Source of the DNA: Actinomyces faecalis
Lineage (GTDB): Bacteria; Actinomycetota; Actinomycetes; Actinomycetales; Actinomycetaceae
Assembly: GCF_013184985.2 (NCBI RefSeq)
Contig: NZ_CP063418.1
Coordinates: 2,356,001-2,420,000 of the forward strand
Length of the DNA stretch: 64,000 bases
Reading direction: 5' to 3'
The position numbers and the translations under genes were made by a program. Positions 25,589 to 34,470 of this stretch are shown piece after piece; the first letter of the stretch is position 1, and every line of letters begins with the position of its first letter. A model generated the notes under the pieces. The model worked only from the letters and a program-made list of their open reading frames with translations, ran no database searches and was not told the DNA's origin.

Positions 25589-27405
25589 GAAGTCGTTGTT
25601 AAAGATCCCAGCTCGACAAGCCGTCTAAATCCAGGATCCATCTTCTGAAGATCTTCAAATGTACCTGATGCTCTAATCTCTCCGTCAACCATATAGACCA
25701 CGAGATCCGCATCCTTGATGGTCGATAGTCGATGAGCCACCACGATAACCGTCAAGCGACCTTTCAATGCGTTGATCATCTCTGTCATACGATGCTCGGT
25801 CTCATTATCGAGCGCTGAAGTAGCCTCGTCAAGAACCAGAACGCTCGGCTCGCGATAAAGAGCGCGTGCGATACCGATCCGTTGACGCTGTCCTCCCGAC
25901 AGCCTCGCTCCTCTTTCGCCGATATCGGTCTCTATGCCATCAGGTAAGGCGCGTACGACATCATCTAGCTGCGCAAGTTTGACTGACTTATCGAGCAGCT
26001 CTTCACCTGCCTCCTCTGGAGCGGCGTCAAAGACAATATTTTGAGCGATGGAACCCGTTAGCAGGAAAACGTCCTGAGGGACGATGGCGATGTTTCGCCG
26101 CCACGCGAGCATATGCTCAGATATGTCTACTCCATCAACAGAGACTCGACCCGATGAGGGTACCTGCAGTCCCAGAATAATATCAACCAGCGTTGATTTT
26201 CCCGCTCCAGATCCACCCACGAATGCCACGGTCGATCCTACGGGTATCGATAGTGAGACGTTTTTGATTACAGGAGCACTGCCACCGTATGAAAACGTCA
26301 CATTTTCAAGACTAATTTCCTTACTAATAGCGAGCGGTTGCCCGGCGCGATCGACATCATGAGCAATACCTTGCATCTTCTGTAGGTCGTCAGCCACGCT
26401 CGACAAACCCGGGGTACCCAGACGAATGAGATTAATTGAATTAAGAAGGGAAGAGATCACCGGAAGAAGACGGAACCCTGCGGCAACGAATACCGATACT
26501 GACGCGAGCGCAGCCCCCGCTCCAGATGTTCGCATGACAGAGTACGTCAGTACTCCAACCCCAACGATAAAGAGCATTTCTAGAAGAAATTTCGGCATGC
26601 TCCCGTAAAAGTTACCGGCTCGCGACGCGCGAGCACTTTTATACTGAGTGCGCTCAAATTCCTTGAGGAAAAATTCGCTCGCATCGCGCAGCTTAATCTC
26701 ACGGAATGCGCCGAGCGCATGGAATGCTGCGGCATAACCCTCTTTAGATGCGGCGAGATTTTCTTTGCCCGCACGGATAGACCGCGGTTTGATTACGATG
26801 TTATACGTAATTCCAACTATTCCAAAATATGCGATGGACAGTAGTGCCGGTATTGGCGAGACAGCGACTAGTGCTCCTACGATCACCAGCACCACGATGA
26901 GGCTGCTGGCTCCTGAGATCGCTCCCGACATGAAATAAGAGTAAACCTGCCCTACGGACGGCCCGAGTGTATTCAAATAGGAAGCTGTGCTCCGCTTGAC
27001 GTGGTCACTGTAGGGGGAATGCATGTAACCATCCATAAGCAGAACAGACGTACGAGCCTGCTCGTTGGCCACGAATCCGAGATTCCACCATTGAAACCAT
27101 ATATTGAATATATCCCGAATCACAAATCCTGAGATGACAACGATTCCAAGCATCGCAATCATCTCGGAGGCTGGCCGCGCACCGAATACAGCCCCGATCA
27201 AAGCCGCCCCCGTGATATCCGCAGGAGCGGCACCCATAAGCAGCTGGAGTAGCGGTGCAACTGCAAGGACGGCTGTCGTGTCAAGAAGTGAAGCGAACAC
27301 GGTGCCGACCATCGCGAGCACGACTTTCCTGCGAACCTTCGGTGGAAAGATGATTCGGATCTGTTCTGAACGGGTCACAGGACCTCCAGCATTCAAGTTA
27401 TACAT
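25585..27405 (-). CDS. PglK-like ABC flippase for lipid-linked glycan
   Basis: 606 residues. Six predicted transmembrane helices occupy about residues 28-330. The nucleotide-binding domain has Walker A GGSGAGKST, Q-loop IVPQDVFLL, signature LSGGQRQ, Walker B VLVLDEATSALD and H-loop VAHRL, all intact. The arrangement and the ERGARLSGG region resemble PglK-type transporters that flip undecaprenyl-diphosphate oligosaccharides. A GTG at 27378 preceded by GGAGG is an alternative start. It is the only flippase candidate in the locus, as no Wzx-type protein is present. The gene upstream on this strand is an eroded region. Confidence 0.88.
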   Translation of the reverse strand: MYNLNAGGPVTRSEQIRIIFPPKVRRKVVLAMVGTVFASLLDTTAVLAVAPLLQLLMGAAPADITGAALIGAVFGARPASEMIAMLGIVVISGFVIRDIFNIWFQWWNLGFVANEQARTSVLLMDGYMHSPYSDHVKRSTASYLNTLGPSVGQVYSYFMSGAISGASSLIVVLVIVGALVAVSPIPALLSIAYFGIVGITYNIVIKPRSIRAGKENLAASKEGYAAAFHALGAFREIKLRDASEFFLKEFERTQYKSARASRAGNFYGSMPKFLLEMLFIVGVGVLTYSVMRTSGAGAALASVSVFVAAGFRLLPVISSLLNSINLIRLGTPGLSSVADDLQKMQGIAHDVDRAGQPLAISKEISLENVTFSYGGSAPVIKNVSLSIPVGSTVAFVGGSGAGKSTLVDIILGLQVPSSGRVSVDGVDISEHMLAWRRNIAIVPQDVFLLTGSIAQNIVFDAAPEEAGEELLDKSVKLAQLDDVVRALPDGIETDIGERGARLSGGQRQRIGIARALYREPSVLVLDEATSALDNETEHRMTEMINALKGRLTVIVVAHRLSTIKDADLVVYMVDGEIRASGTFEDLQKMDPGFRRLVELGSLTTTS

Positions 27406-27719
27406 AGGATTTGGTCAGATGATTAATGAGTTCACATGCTCTTCAAGGTCGTGAACGCAGGCCGGTAGTGGTGGCGGGTTGGTCATGGCAGGGCGAGGTC
27501 CCTTCATGATGGAAGTTCTCACGCTCTCCATCCAACAGACCCCGGTACGCCCAATGTAGCTGTGCGACTGCTGATCTGACCATGTTCTGCCTGTTGGAGT
27601 ACCTCGCACTGAGGATCATTGATCAGCGTCTCAGCCTTGAGGGGCGAGCCTGATGTGTTGCTGGGTCAAGTCTGCTGAGTGGTGACATTGCTGTGGTTGT
27701 CATAGCCAGCCGCGCGACA
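27406..27719. other. Degraded intergenic stretch between flippase gene and IS remnant
   Basis: No gene supported. It may contain the decayed 5' part of the ISL3 transposase and the promoter of the leftward flippase operon; no terminal inverted repeat could be identified by eye. Confidence 0.4.
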
Positions 27720-28430
27720 CGGTAGTGCGCGAACTGGCGCATGTGCCAGTGGGGTGGAGCTTCTCATACTATTTTGCGTGTCCGGCTGCGTCGTCACCAC
27801 TGCCAGGAGCACCGGCCGTGTCTGACGGGAGGACCTCACTCAAACAACGGATCGCCGATGCACTGGCGTGGCTTGGAAAACCGCGAAGGACACCGTCCTA
27901 GCTGAGGGCATGTACGTCCTTACTCACCAGCCCGGCCGCCTGGAGGGTGTACGGAGCATCAGAGCTGACGAGCACATGTGGCGCCACATACCGCGGGGAC
28001 AAGACGTCACCATCACCTTATCTCTGTCTCCACGCGCACCAGACCGAGTCTCTTGTTGGTGATGATCAAAGGACCTTCGAAGCATGCCTTCAAGACCCGG
28101 CTGACCGAGCAACCCCGGACCTACCTCGCGCAGTGGTACCAGGATCACCTCTATTCTCTCCCCACCAGCGCCGGTTTACTCACCGACAAGCAACAACAAC
28201 GTCTTGGGGAGCGGTTCGCTGGCTGTCACCTCATCAAGGTCGAGGCTACCTCGGGTGTCTATCAGACCAGGATGATGGCCTACCACGACAGTAGCCGGCC
28301 GAGGGCGAAGGCCATGACCAGTCTGGTCAAATCGATCAGCTCAAGGAGCCCCACCGCCCTGGTCGAGGTCACCAACCTCAGAGGCGTTTCACCGCACGCG
28401 CCAACGACATCCTGCGTTCTTTGACTCTAC
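27720..28430 (+). pseudogene. ISL3-family transposase remnant
   Basis: Blocks of an ISL3 transposase appear in order but in different frames. VRELAHVPVGW lies near 27725 (end of the zinc-binding N-terminus). KTAKDTVLAEGMYVLTHQP (about 27874-27930) is followed by IRADEHMWRHIPRG, the region of the first catalytic Asp. Then come GPSKHAFKTRLTEQP and, after an apparent internal deletion, SAGLLTDKQQQRLGERF, VEATSGVYQTRMMAYHD and a frame-shifted FTARANDIL-like end. At least two frameshifts and the missing centre make it inactive. It marks an insertion event inside the polysaccharide locus. Coordinates are approximate; intact terminal repeats were not found. Confidence 0.75.
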
Positions 28431-28849
28431 CAACTCGACCCACGTGCCAGGGAGATGCTTAAACTCGACACTGTGCGCTTCGTCTCCCTATAGAGACAGG
28501 AGCAGCTCAGTCACCGTCCGAGACTGACCGCTAGTGCTCGGTCAATGTCAGGGGCACGCGACATGCAGCCCAGACTGCGCTGGGGAGATGCACCCCTGTC
28601 TTCCCCTCTTCCAGGGCCGTGTACGGGGAGGGGAGAGGATCTACAGCTGTGCTGAGCATGAGGAGCAGGCTGGCCGGTGTACAGCAAGGCGCTTCCCCGT
28701 ACCTCACACGCGAGCACCCCCTGGCTCGGACCGGCGTCGACGGTAAGACCAGGTAGAGGACGAACGGTTCCTGATCCTAAGATGGGGACGATCGGCTCCT
28801 GACCGCGATGATGACAGACCGAAATTCCTCTGACGGTCATCAGACCGGA
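28431..28849. other. Degraded stretch between two pseudogenes
   Basis: No supported coding sequence. Short ORFs on both strands show no family resemblance. It probably holds decayed insertion-element or sugar-gene DNA. Confidence 0.4.
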
Positions 28850-29245
28850 AAGTATCATCGGTTCCGGGCAGGGGGTTCACAAGCCTGCACCAACATCTTG
28901 GCCATATCTCTAGCCCACCTACGTGAGGGACGCAGTTTGACGATCTATGGAGACGGCTTAGCCGCCCGTAATTCTATGCACGCCTCTGCCCCTGCACACC
29001 TCATTGTCTGGACAGCGGGCAACCCGCCAGTTCCTGTGCACCCCGGTATCCTCAATTGCAAAACCGGAGTGCACACCACGCTCACGAAACTCGCACAAGC
29101 AGCCGCAGCAGGCAGTCCCCAGGGACAGGTCTCGCGGGAATACGTCGTTGTATACACGCACCGGAAACGTCGATCACGCCTGTGCCAACATGACACTGTC
29201 CGCCCAACCAGGCGCCCCGATCTCAATGGGATAGCGATGATGCCA
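28850..29245 (+). pseudogene. NAD-dependent sugar epimerase/dehydratase remnant
   Basis: The translation has ILAISLAHLREGRSLTIYGDG followed by AARNSMHA, the equivalent of the conserved IYGDGxQxRDFxxV block of GalE/RmlB-like enzymes. Then come AGNPPVPV, GVHTTLTKLAQAAAAGS (the 'GTGxxTSLNELAxAL' block) and, in another frame, TGNVDHACANMT (the 'GDxRHSxADxT' block). The NAD-binding N-terminus is absent and the frame is broken, so this is the 3' third of a dead gene. A separate short open frame (29194-29346, ending ALNELAAYEMTT) overlaps the next gene's ATG and may be the last trace of another lost gene. Confidence 0.6.
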
Positions 29246-29342
29246 TCGCTGACTTCATCCACGCCTCGTGTGGCAAGCCGGAGACTTCCTCCGACACGTG
29301 GGACAAGGCCCTGAACGAGCTCGCAGCCTATGAGATGACCAC

Positions 29343-30377
29343 ATGAACACCACTCCTCACCTTCTTCTTGTCAGCCCGCAATTCCGTACCTATTGGCGAG
29401 CCATTGCGCATGCCTTTCAGCAAAAGGGCTATGACGTCGACACCTATGTCTATGATGAGCGAAGAACGCTCCTTGGAAAGGCGCACCACAAACTACGCTT
29501 TGAGCTTCCCGACCGACTCGGATCCGGGAGTACCGATATGCAGCCGCTAGGTAACTGGCTCACGGAACGGGCGGCTCAAGCCGTTCACGAGACTCGACCG
29601 GATGTGGTGGTGGTCATCAAGGGAGATCTGTTGGGCGACGCCTTCTGGGAAGCCATCAAGGCGCACCACGCTAGAACAGTCACCTGGTTCTACGACGAGT
29701 TGCACCGCATGGCCCTGCGAACTGCACCCCCTGAACAGCTAGCACAACGACAAGCGATCGCCACCTACTCAGTACGGGATGCCCATATCCTCGCCCTCCA
29801 GCTCGGCACAGATGTTCCCGTGGCCCACCTACCACTAGCTTTTGATGACAGTCTCCGCTTCTCCCCTCAGAGCTCGTCAGAAATCTCATTCATCGGCGCA
29901 CGGTACGGAGACCGAGAGCAACTGCTAACCCGTCTCGTCCAGGAGGGAATTCCAAGCCGCGCCTATGGCCGAGACTGGTCACGCCACCCCGTCGACTTGC
30001 TCCGAACCTGGTCTCTGCACCGCCCGTCCATCCCTTCCAGCCGGGACCTTGAGCGGTCAGATGCCTACGCTGTTATGGCAGGCTCATCCGCCACGATCAA
30101 TGTGCACGAAGACCAGGATGGCTTCACCATGCGTACTTTCGAGGCCAGTGGTGTCGGGGGTCTCCAGCTGATCGACCGGGAGGACGTCTCTGATCTGTAC
30201 GAACCAGGTAAGGAGCTCCTCGTCTTCAGCTCCGCTGAAGAACTCATTGAGCTCGCACGTCGCGCCGTCATTGACAAGAGCTGGGGTACTGCGATCCGTC
30301 ATGCGGGGAGACAACGTACGCTCGCAGAACACACCTTCGCTTCGCGGATCCCTGTACTCGAATCACTGTGGAGTTAA
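29343..30377 (+). CDS. CgeB/YkvP-like glycosyltransferase
   Basis: A 344-residue GT-B-like protein. LLLVSPQFRTYWRAIAHAF opens it, and RPDVVVVIKGDLLG, VTWFYDELHRM and ISFIGARYGDREQLL are the core of the CgeB/DUF3880-linked family. The C-terminus has INVHEDQDGFTMRTFEASGVGGLQLIDR, the nucleotide-sugar-binding region (N-x-H-x7-R-x-F-E-x-x-G). Probably a cytosolic glycosyltransferase. It is the first intact gene after the pseudogene scar and starts a rightward run of genes with very short spacings; higher GC than the 21-27 kb genes. The acceptor and donor are unknown. Confidence 0.8.
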   Translation: MNTTPHLLLVSPQFRTYWRAIAHAFQQKGYDVDTYVYDERRTLLGKAHHKLRFELPDRLGSGSTDMQPLGNWLTERAAQAVHETRPDVVVVIKGDLLGDAFWEAIKAHHARTVTWFYDELHRMALRTAPPEQLAQRQAIATYSVRDAHILALQLGTDVPVAHLPLAFDDSLRFSPQSSSEISFIGARYGDREQLLTRLVQEGIPSRAYGRDWSRHPVDLLRTWSLHRPSIPSSRDLERSDAYAVMAGSSATINVHEDQDGFTMRTFEASGVGGLQLIDREDVSDLYEPGKELLVFSSAEELIELARRAVIDKSWGTAIRHAGRQRTLAEHTFASRIPVLESLWS

Positions 30378-30382
30378 CTAAC

Positions 30383-31495
30383 ATGCCTTTCCTTATGCCA
30401 CAGGATGCTCCTGCGGGGCATCTCCTTCACCCCATGGACCTGGAATCCTGGAGCCAGTGGGAGAAGGCCCAGCACCGCCTGCGCGGAGCTAAGCAGGCAA
30501 TCGGTCGTAGACTCCACCGCGTTTCAGACCAGGTCAACGTAGATGAGGCCGGCGTTCTTGCCATCGCAGGCTCCGCACCGCAGGTCCTTGTGGTAGTTGA
30601 CGCAATAACGCCGTCACAACGTGCTGCGCTCGTGCAGCCGTTAGAGCTGTTGCACCGAGGAGGAACAGACGTTGCTGTTCTGTGCAATAAGAATCACCTC
30701 TCGCGATTGTCAGAGCTAGGCAATCAGTGGAAGGTCCACCGCTCCTGGTCACTCAGGCAGTGCGAACTGCTTGATAGTGTCAGCTCAGTTCTCGCTATGG
30801 GCCATTTTCTCGAGCTCGGCGCCCAGGCCTACCAGTGGGCCATGAGCCGCAGCATCCGCTTCTGCGTCATCCAGCACGGCCTCCTCACCCCCTTCATGGC
30901 CCCACTACCCGCGGGTGCCCACCTCCTGGCCTGGTCGCAGCAGGATGCTGACTTCTGGATCTCTGGGCGCACGGACGTGAGCTATGAGGTCGTCGGCAGC
31001 CAGCTGCTGTGGCGAGCCGCTCAGGAGCCAGCCCCCTCAACCGGCCTCGATGACCGTCCCACCTTCCTCGGCCAGCTCCACGGCATCGAGCTGGGCAGGG
31101 CCTTCATGACCCGTGTCAGCCATGACTTCTGCAAGCGGACCGGGGCGCTCTACCGTCCACACCCCTCGGAGAAGGACAAGCTCTCCCGGCTGACCCACGC
31201 CCTGTGGGAGCGCCAAGGGATCGAGATTGACCGCTCCGGCACCCCCTTGTTCGAGACCGGCCAGCCGGTGGTGTCCGTGTTCTCCACCGGCGTGCTGGAG
31301 GCGGCGGCCCGCGGGATCCCCGCCTGGTACCACCCAAGGGAGAATGTGAACGTGGGTACAAAGGCCCCCAAGTGGCTCCACGCCTTCCACCAGAGATATA
31401 GCATGTCGCCGTGGGGCGGGGCACCAACCCCTCGCCCTGAGATTCCGCAGACCGAGCCAGCACAGGCCGTCGCAGCCGCACTGACCACCACCTAG
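30383..31495 (+). CDS. Putative GT-B glycan transferase / capsule synthesis protein
   Basis: About 370 residues from ATG 30383 (GGAG nine bases upstream; a GTG at 30368 would overlap the preceding gene). The protein has a FCVIQHGLLTPFMAPLPAG segment, then LLAWSQQDADFW and VVGSQLLW, followed by LYRPHPSEKDKL and SVFSTGVLEAAARGIPAWYH. HP in a basic loop and S/T-x-G before a helix are the nucleotide-binding features of bacterial sialyl- and polysialyltransferases and of CDP-polyol phosphotransferases. It sits directly before the CMP-sugar synthetase gene, so a role in adding a CMP-activated sugar is a reasonable guess, not shown. No membrane segment or signal peptide. Confidence 0.55.
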   Translation: MPFLMPQDAPAGHLLHPMDLESWSQWEKAQHRLRGAKQAIGRRLHRVSDQVNVDEAGVLAIAGSAPQVLVVVDAITPSQRAALVQPLELLHRGGTDVAVLCNKNHLSRLSELGNQWKVHRSWSLRQCELLDSVSSVLAMGHFLELGAQAYQWAMSRSIRFCVIQHGLLTPFMAPLPAGAHLLAWSQQDADFWISGRTDVSYEVVGSQLLWRAAQEPAPSTGLDDRPTFLGQLHGIELGRAFMTRVSHDFCKRTGALYRPHPSEKDKLSRLTHALWERQGIEIDRSGTPLFETGQPVVSVFSTGVLEAAARGIPAWYHPRENVNVGTKAPKWLHAFHQRYSMSPWGGAPTPRPEIPQTEPAQAVAAALTTT

Positions 31496-31510
31496 AAGGA
31501 GCCTCGCCTC

Positions 31511-32215
31511 GTGAGCGCCCTCGCCGTCATCCCTGTCCGCGGGGGCTCGAAAGGTATCCCTCGCAAGAACCTACGGGACGTCGGCGGCAAGCCGCTCGTG
31601 GCGTGGACCATTGAGCAGGCTCTGGCCGCAACCGGAGACCTGCGCGTCGTGGTCTCCACCGAGGACGCTGAGATCGCCCAGGTCGCCAGGACTGTTGGTG
31701 CCGAGGTTATTGACCGTCCGGCAGAGCTGGCCCAGGACACCACAGCGACTGAGCCCGTCATCATCCACGCCATGGACGTCTTGGCCGAGCAGGGTTATGA
31801 GCCGGACTACGTCATGCTGCTCCAGGCTACTTCTCCTGTACGCCGTCCCGGCACTATCGACCGCGCTCTGGCCCAGATCGTTCAGACCGGAGTTGATTCT
31901 CTAGTCGGCGTCGTGCCCCAGACCCCGTTCCTGTGGTGGACGGCTCGTGACGGGCACGGGCCGACGGCGGACTTTGACGTCAGTCGCCGACCGCGCCGTC
32001 AGGAGCTGACGGAAGACCAGATGCGCTACCGCGAGACCGGCTCGCTCTACGTCACCCGGCCATGGGTCTATCGCGAGCAGATGAACCGTATCGGCGGGCA
32101 GATCGGCCTGTTCATCATGGATGAGGTTGAAGGTGTGGACATTGATGGCCCGCTCGACCTCGCCCTGGCCGGCAAGACTCTCACCCAGATGCAGCAGCAG
32201 GAAGGCCTCCTATGA
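31511..32215 (+). CDS. CMP-nonulosonate (acylneuraminate) cytidylyltransferase family
   Basis: A 234-residue enzyme starting at a GTG with AGGAG ten bases upstream. AVIPVRGGSKGIPRKNL is the CTP-binding P-loop-like motif, LLQATSPVRR the substrate strand, and MDEVEGVDIDGPLDLALA the metal-binding C-terminal block: the NeuA/KdsB family in full. It should activate a 2-keto-3-deoxy sugar acid as its CMP derivative. It overlaps the synthase gene by ATGA. The sugar could be a sialic, legionaminic, pseudaminic or Kdn-type acid; sequence alone does not decide. Confidence 0.92.
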   Translation: MSALAVIPVRGGSKGIPRKNLRDVGGKPLVAWTIEQALAATGDLRVVVSTEDAEIAQVARTVGAEVIDRPAELAQDTTATEPVIIHAMDVLAEQGYEPDYVMLLQATSPVRRPGTIDRALAQIVQTGVDSLVGVVPQTPFLWWTARDGHGPTADFDVSRRPRRQELTEDQMRYRETGSLYVTRPWVYREQMNRIGGQIGLFIMDEVEGVDIDGPLDLALAGKTLTQMQQQEGLL

Positions 32216-34470
32216 GTATCGAGCGCTCAATCACTCCTTACATCATGTTCGGCGAGGAAACAGTCCTGGCCGCCCTGACCAAGATCAACGCCAACCACGC
32301 GCGTACCATCTTTCTCGTCGATGAGCACGGCACCTTGGTTGGCTCCCTGACGGACGGCGATGTTCGTCGTTGGCTCACCTCAGGGCACAACGACCTCCAA
32401 GTGTCTGCGTCAGCCGTCGCCAATCTCTCCCCACGCTTCGTCACTGAGGGCACGATCCTCGATGAGCTCGACTGGGTCTTCCGGGATGGCGTCACGCTCA
32501 TCCCGGTGCTGGACGAGCGCCACCGCGTGATCGCCATCGCCTCTCCCGGCAACGACTCCTTCACCATCGGCACTCACAAGGTAGGTAAGGACCAGCCTGT
32601 CTTCATCATTGCCGAGATTGGTAACAACCACCAAGGGGAGTACGAGCGCGCCATTGAGCTCGTTGACCTTGCGGTAGAGGCTGGCGCGGACTGCGTGAAG
32701 TTCCAGCTGCGGGACATGGATGCGCTCTACCGTGGCGCGGCCGGCCAGATCACCGCGGGTGAGGACCTGGGGGCGCAGTACACCCTGGATCTCCTGACCC
32801 GTTTCTCCCTGCCTGCAGAGACCATGGTCAAGGTCTTTGACCACTGCCGTGAGCGCAGCATCGACATCATGTGCACCCCCTGGGACCTGCCAAGCCTCGA
32901 CGTCCTGTGCGAGTACGGCATTGACGGTCTCAAGATCGCCTCAGCGGACCTGACCAACCACGCACTGCTACGTGCAGCAGCCCGCGAGTCCCTGCCGATG
33001 ATCATCTCCACCGGGATGAGCACCGAAGCCGAGATCAAGGAGTCTGTCGCCCTCCTACAGCGCTACTCCGCCCCTTATGCCCTCCTTCAGTGCCAGTCCT
33101 CTTACCCCGCCCCCTTCAAGGACCTCAACCTGCGCTACATGCAGCGTCTAGCCGAGATTGGGGAGTGCCCGGTCGGGTACTCTGGTCACGAGCGCGGATA
33201 CCACGTACCCATGGCTGCCGTGGCCATGGGAGCAGCGATCATCGAGAAGCACTTCACCACCAACCGCGATCTCGAGGGCAACGATCACAAGGTCTCGCTC
33301 CTGCCCGGCGAGTTCGCGACCATGGTCCAGCAGATCCGGGAGGTGGAGGCTTCACTCGGTAGCGCTGAGCCCCGCGTCGTGCAGCCCGGCGAGTTCATGA
33401 ACCGTGCGAACCTCGCCAAGTCCCTCGTGGCTGCCCGGAACCTGTCCGCGGGGCAAAAGATCGCCAGCGACGACGTCGAGATCAAGAGCCCCGGACGAGG
33501 TCTGCAACCCAACCGGCTTGATGACCTCGTGGGGCGGGTCCTGTCCCGCGATATCGCCGCCGGAGACTTCTTCTACGACAGGGACGTGAACGACGACGCC
33601 GCTAGGCCCCGCGCCTATAGCTTCCGCCGTCCCTGGGGCGTGCCGGTGCGCTACCACGACTTCCGCCGAATCCTCGCCACCGGCGCCCAGCCAGACTTCC
33701 TGGAGTTCCACTACTCCTACAAGGACCTGGATATGGACGTGGACGAGGTCTTCGCGGACTTCAAGGAAAACCCGCTGCCTATGGGGTACACCTGCCACCT
33801 GCCAGATCTGTTCAGCGGTGACTTCATCCTGGACCTGGCCTCCAAGGATGACGAGATCTGGGAGCGTTCTATCCGCGAGCTCCAGCGCACTATTGACGTC
33901 ACTCGCTCACTGCGCCCCTACTTCCAGCAGAAGGAGGACCCGGTCTTCATCGCGACCCTTGGGGGCTTTACCGAGGAGGGCTTTGTCTCCCCGGACGAGA
34001 TTCCGGCCATGTATGACCGCATTATTGAGGGACTCACGCGCATTGACCACTCAGGGGTCCGTCTGGCGCCCCAGACGCTCCCGCCTTACCCGTGGCTGCT
34101 TGGCGGTCAGAAGTACCACAACCTCTTCATGAGCCCGGAGGCACTGGCAGACTTCGCCGAGCGCTCCGGCCTACAGATCACCTATGACATCTCGCACTCG
34201 ATGCTCTCAGCCAACCATGAGCACCGACCGCTGCGCGAGTACACCGAGATTCTGGCTCCGCTCTCCGCTCATTTGCATATTGTCGACGGTAAGGGCGTTG
34301 ACGGAGAGGGCACCCAGATCGAGGAGGGCGACGTCAACTGGCCGGAGCTTGCTGAGCAGCTCGATCGCCTGGCTCCTGGGGTTTCCTTCATCCCGGAGAT
34401 CTGGATGGGGCACGTAGGTGATGGCGAGGGTTTCTGGAAGGCACTCGATCGCCTGGAGAAGTACTTGTGA
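32212..34470 (+). CDS. CBS-NeuB-SAF-TIM-barrel fusion: nonulosonate synthase family
   Basis: 752 residues with four modules. A CBS pair (about 5-118) has FLVDEHGTLVGSLTDGDVRRW. A NeuB synthase barrel (about 128-375) has FIIAEIGNNHQG, DCVKFQLR, KIASADLTN, GYSGHERGYHVPMAAVAMGA and IIEKHFT. A SAF/antifreeze-like domain (about 405-465) has AKSLVAARNLSAG and GRGLQP. The C-terminal TIM-barrel domain (about 475-752), with FLEFHYSYKDL, ITYDISHSM and HLHIVDGKGVDGEGT, is like endonuclease-IV/xylose-isomerase-type sugar isomerases. NeuB condenses a hexosamine with PEP; the added barrel may make or shape the substrate, and the CBS pair may sense a nucleotide. It overlaps the cytidylyltransferase gene by ATGA and the next gene by GTGA. 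No NeuC-type epimerase is present. Confidence 0.88.
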   Translation: MSIERSITPYIMFGEETVLAALTKINANHARTIFLVDEHGTLVGSLTDGDVRRWLTSGHNDLQVSASAVANLSPRFVTEGTILDELDWVFRDGVTLIPVLDERHRVIAIASPGNDSFTIGTHKVGKDQPVFIIAEIGNNHQGEYERAIELVDLAVEAGADCVKFQLRDMDALYRGAAGQITAGEDLGAQYTLDLLTRFSLPAETMVKVFDHCRERSIDIMCTPWDLPSLDVLCEYGIDGLKIASADLTNHALLRAAARESLPMIISTGMSTEAEIKESVALLQRYSAPYALLQCQSSYPAPFKDLNLRYMQRLAEIGECPVGYSGHERGYHVPMAAVAMGAAIIEKHFTTNRDLEGNDHKVSLLPGEFATMVQQIREVEASLGSAEPRVVQPGEFMNRANLAKSLVAARNLSAGQKIASDDVEIKSPGRGLQPNRLDDLVGRVLSRDIAAGDFFYDRDVNDDAARPRAYSFRRPWGVPVRYHDFRRILATGAQPDFLEFHYSYKDLDMDVDEVFADFKENPLPMGYTCHLPDLFSGDFILDLASKDDEIWERSIRELQRTIDVTRSLRPYFQQKEDPVFIATLGGFTEEGFVSPDEIPAMYDRIIEGLTRIDHSGVRLAPQTLPPYPWLLGGQKYHNLFMSPEALADFAERSGLQITYDISHSMLSANHEHRPLREYTEILAPLSAHLHIVDGKGVDGEGTQIEEGDVNWPELAEQLDRLAPGVSFIPEIWMGHVGDGEGFWKALDRLEKYL

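Noticed and set aside
28808..29314. 168-codon ORF as a new hypothetical gene
   Set aside because: Its middle is an out-of-context piece of a sugar epimerase and the rest is frame-shifted, so it is treated as pseudogene.
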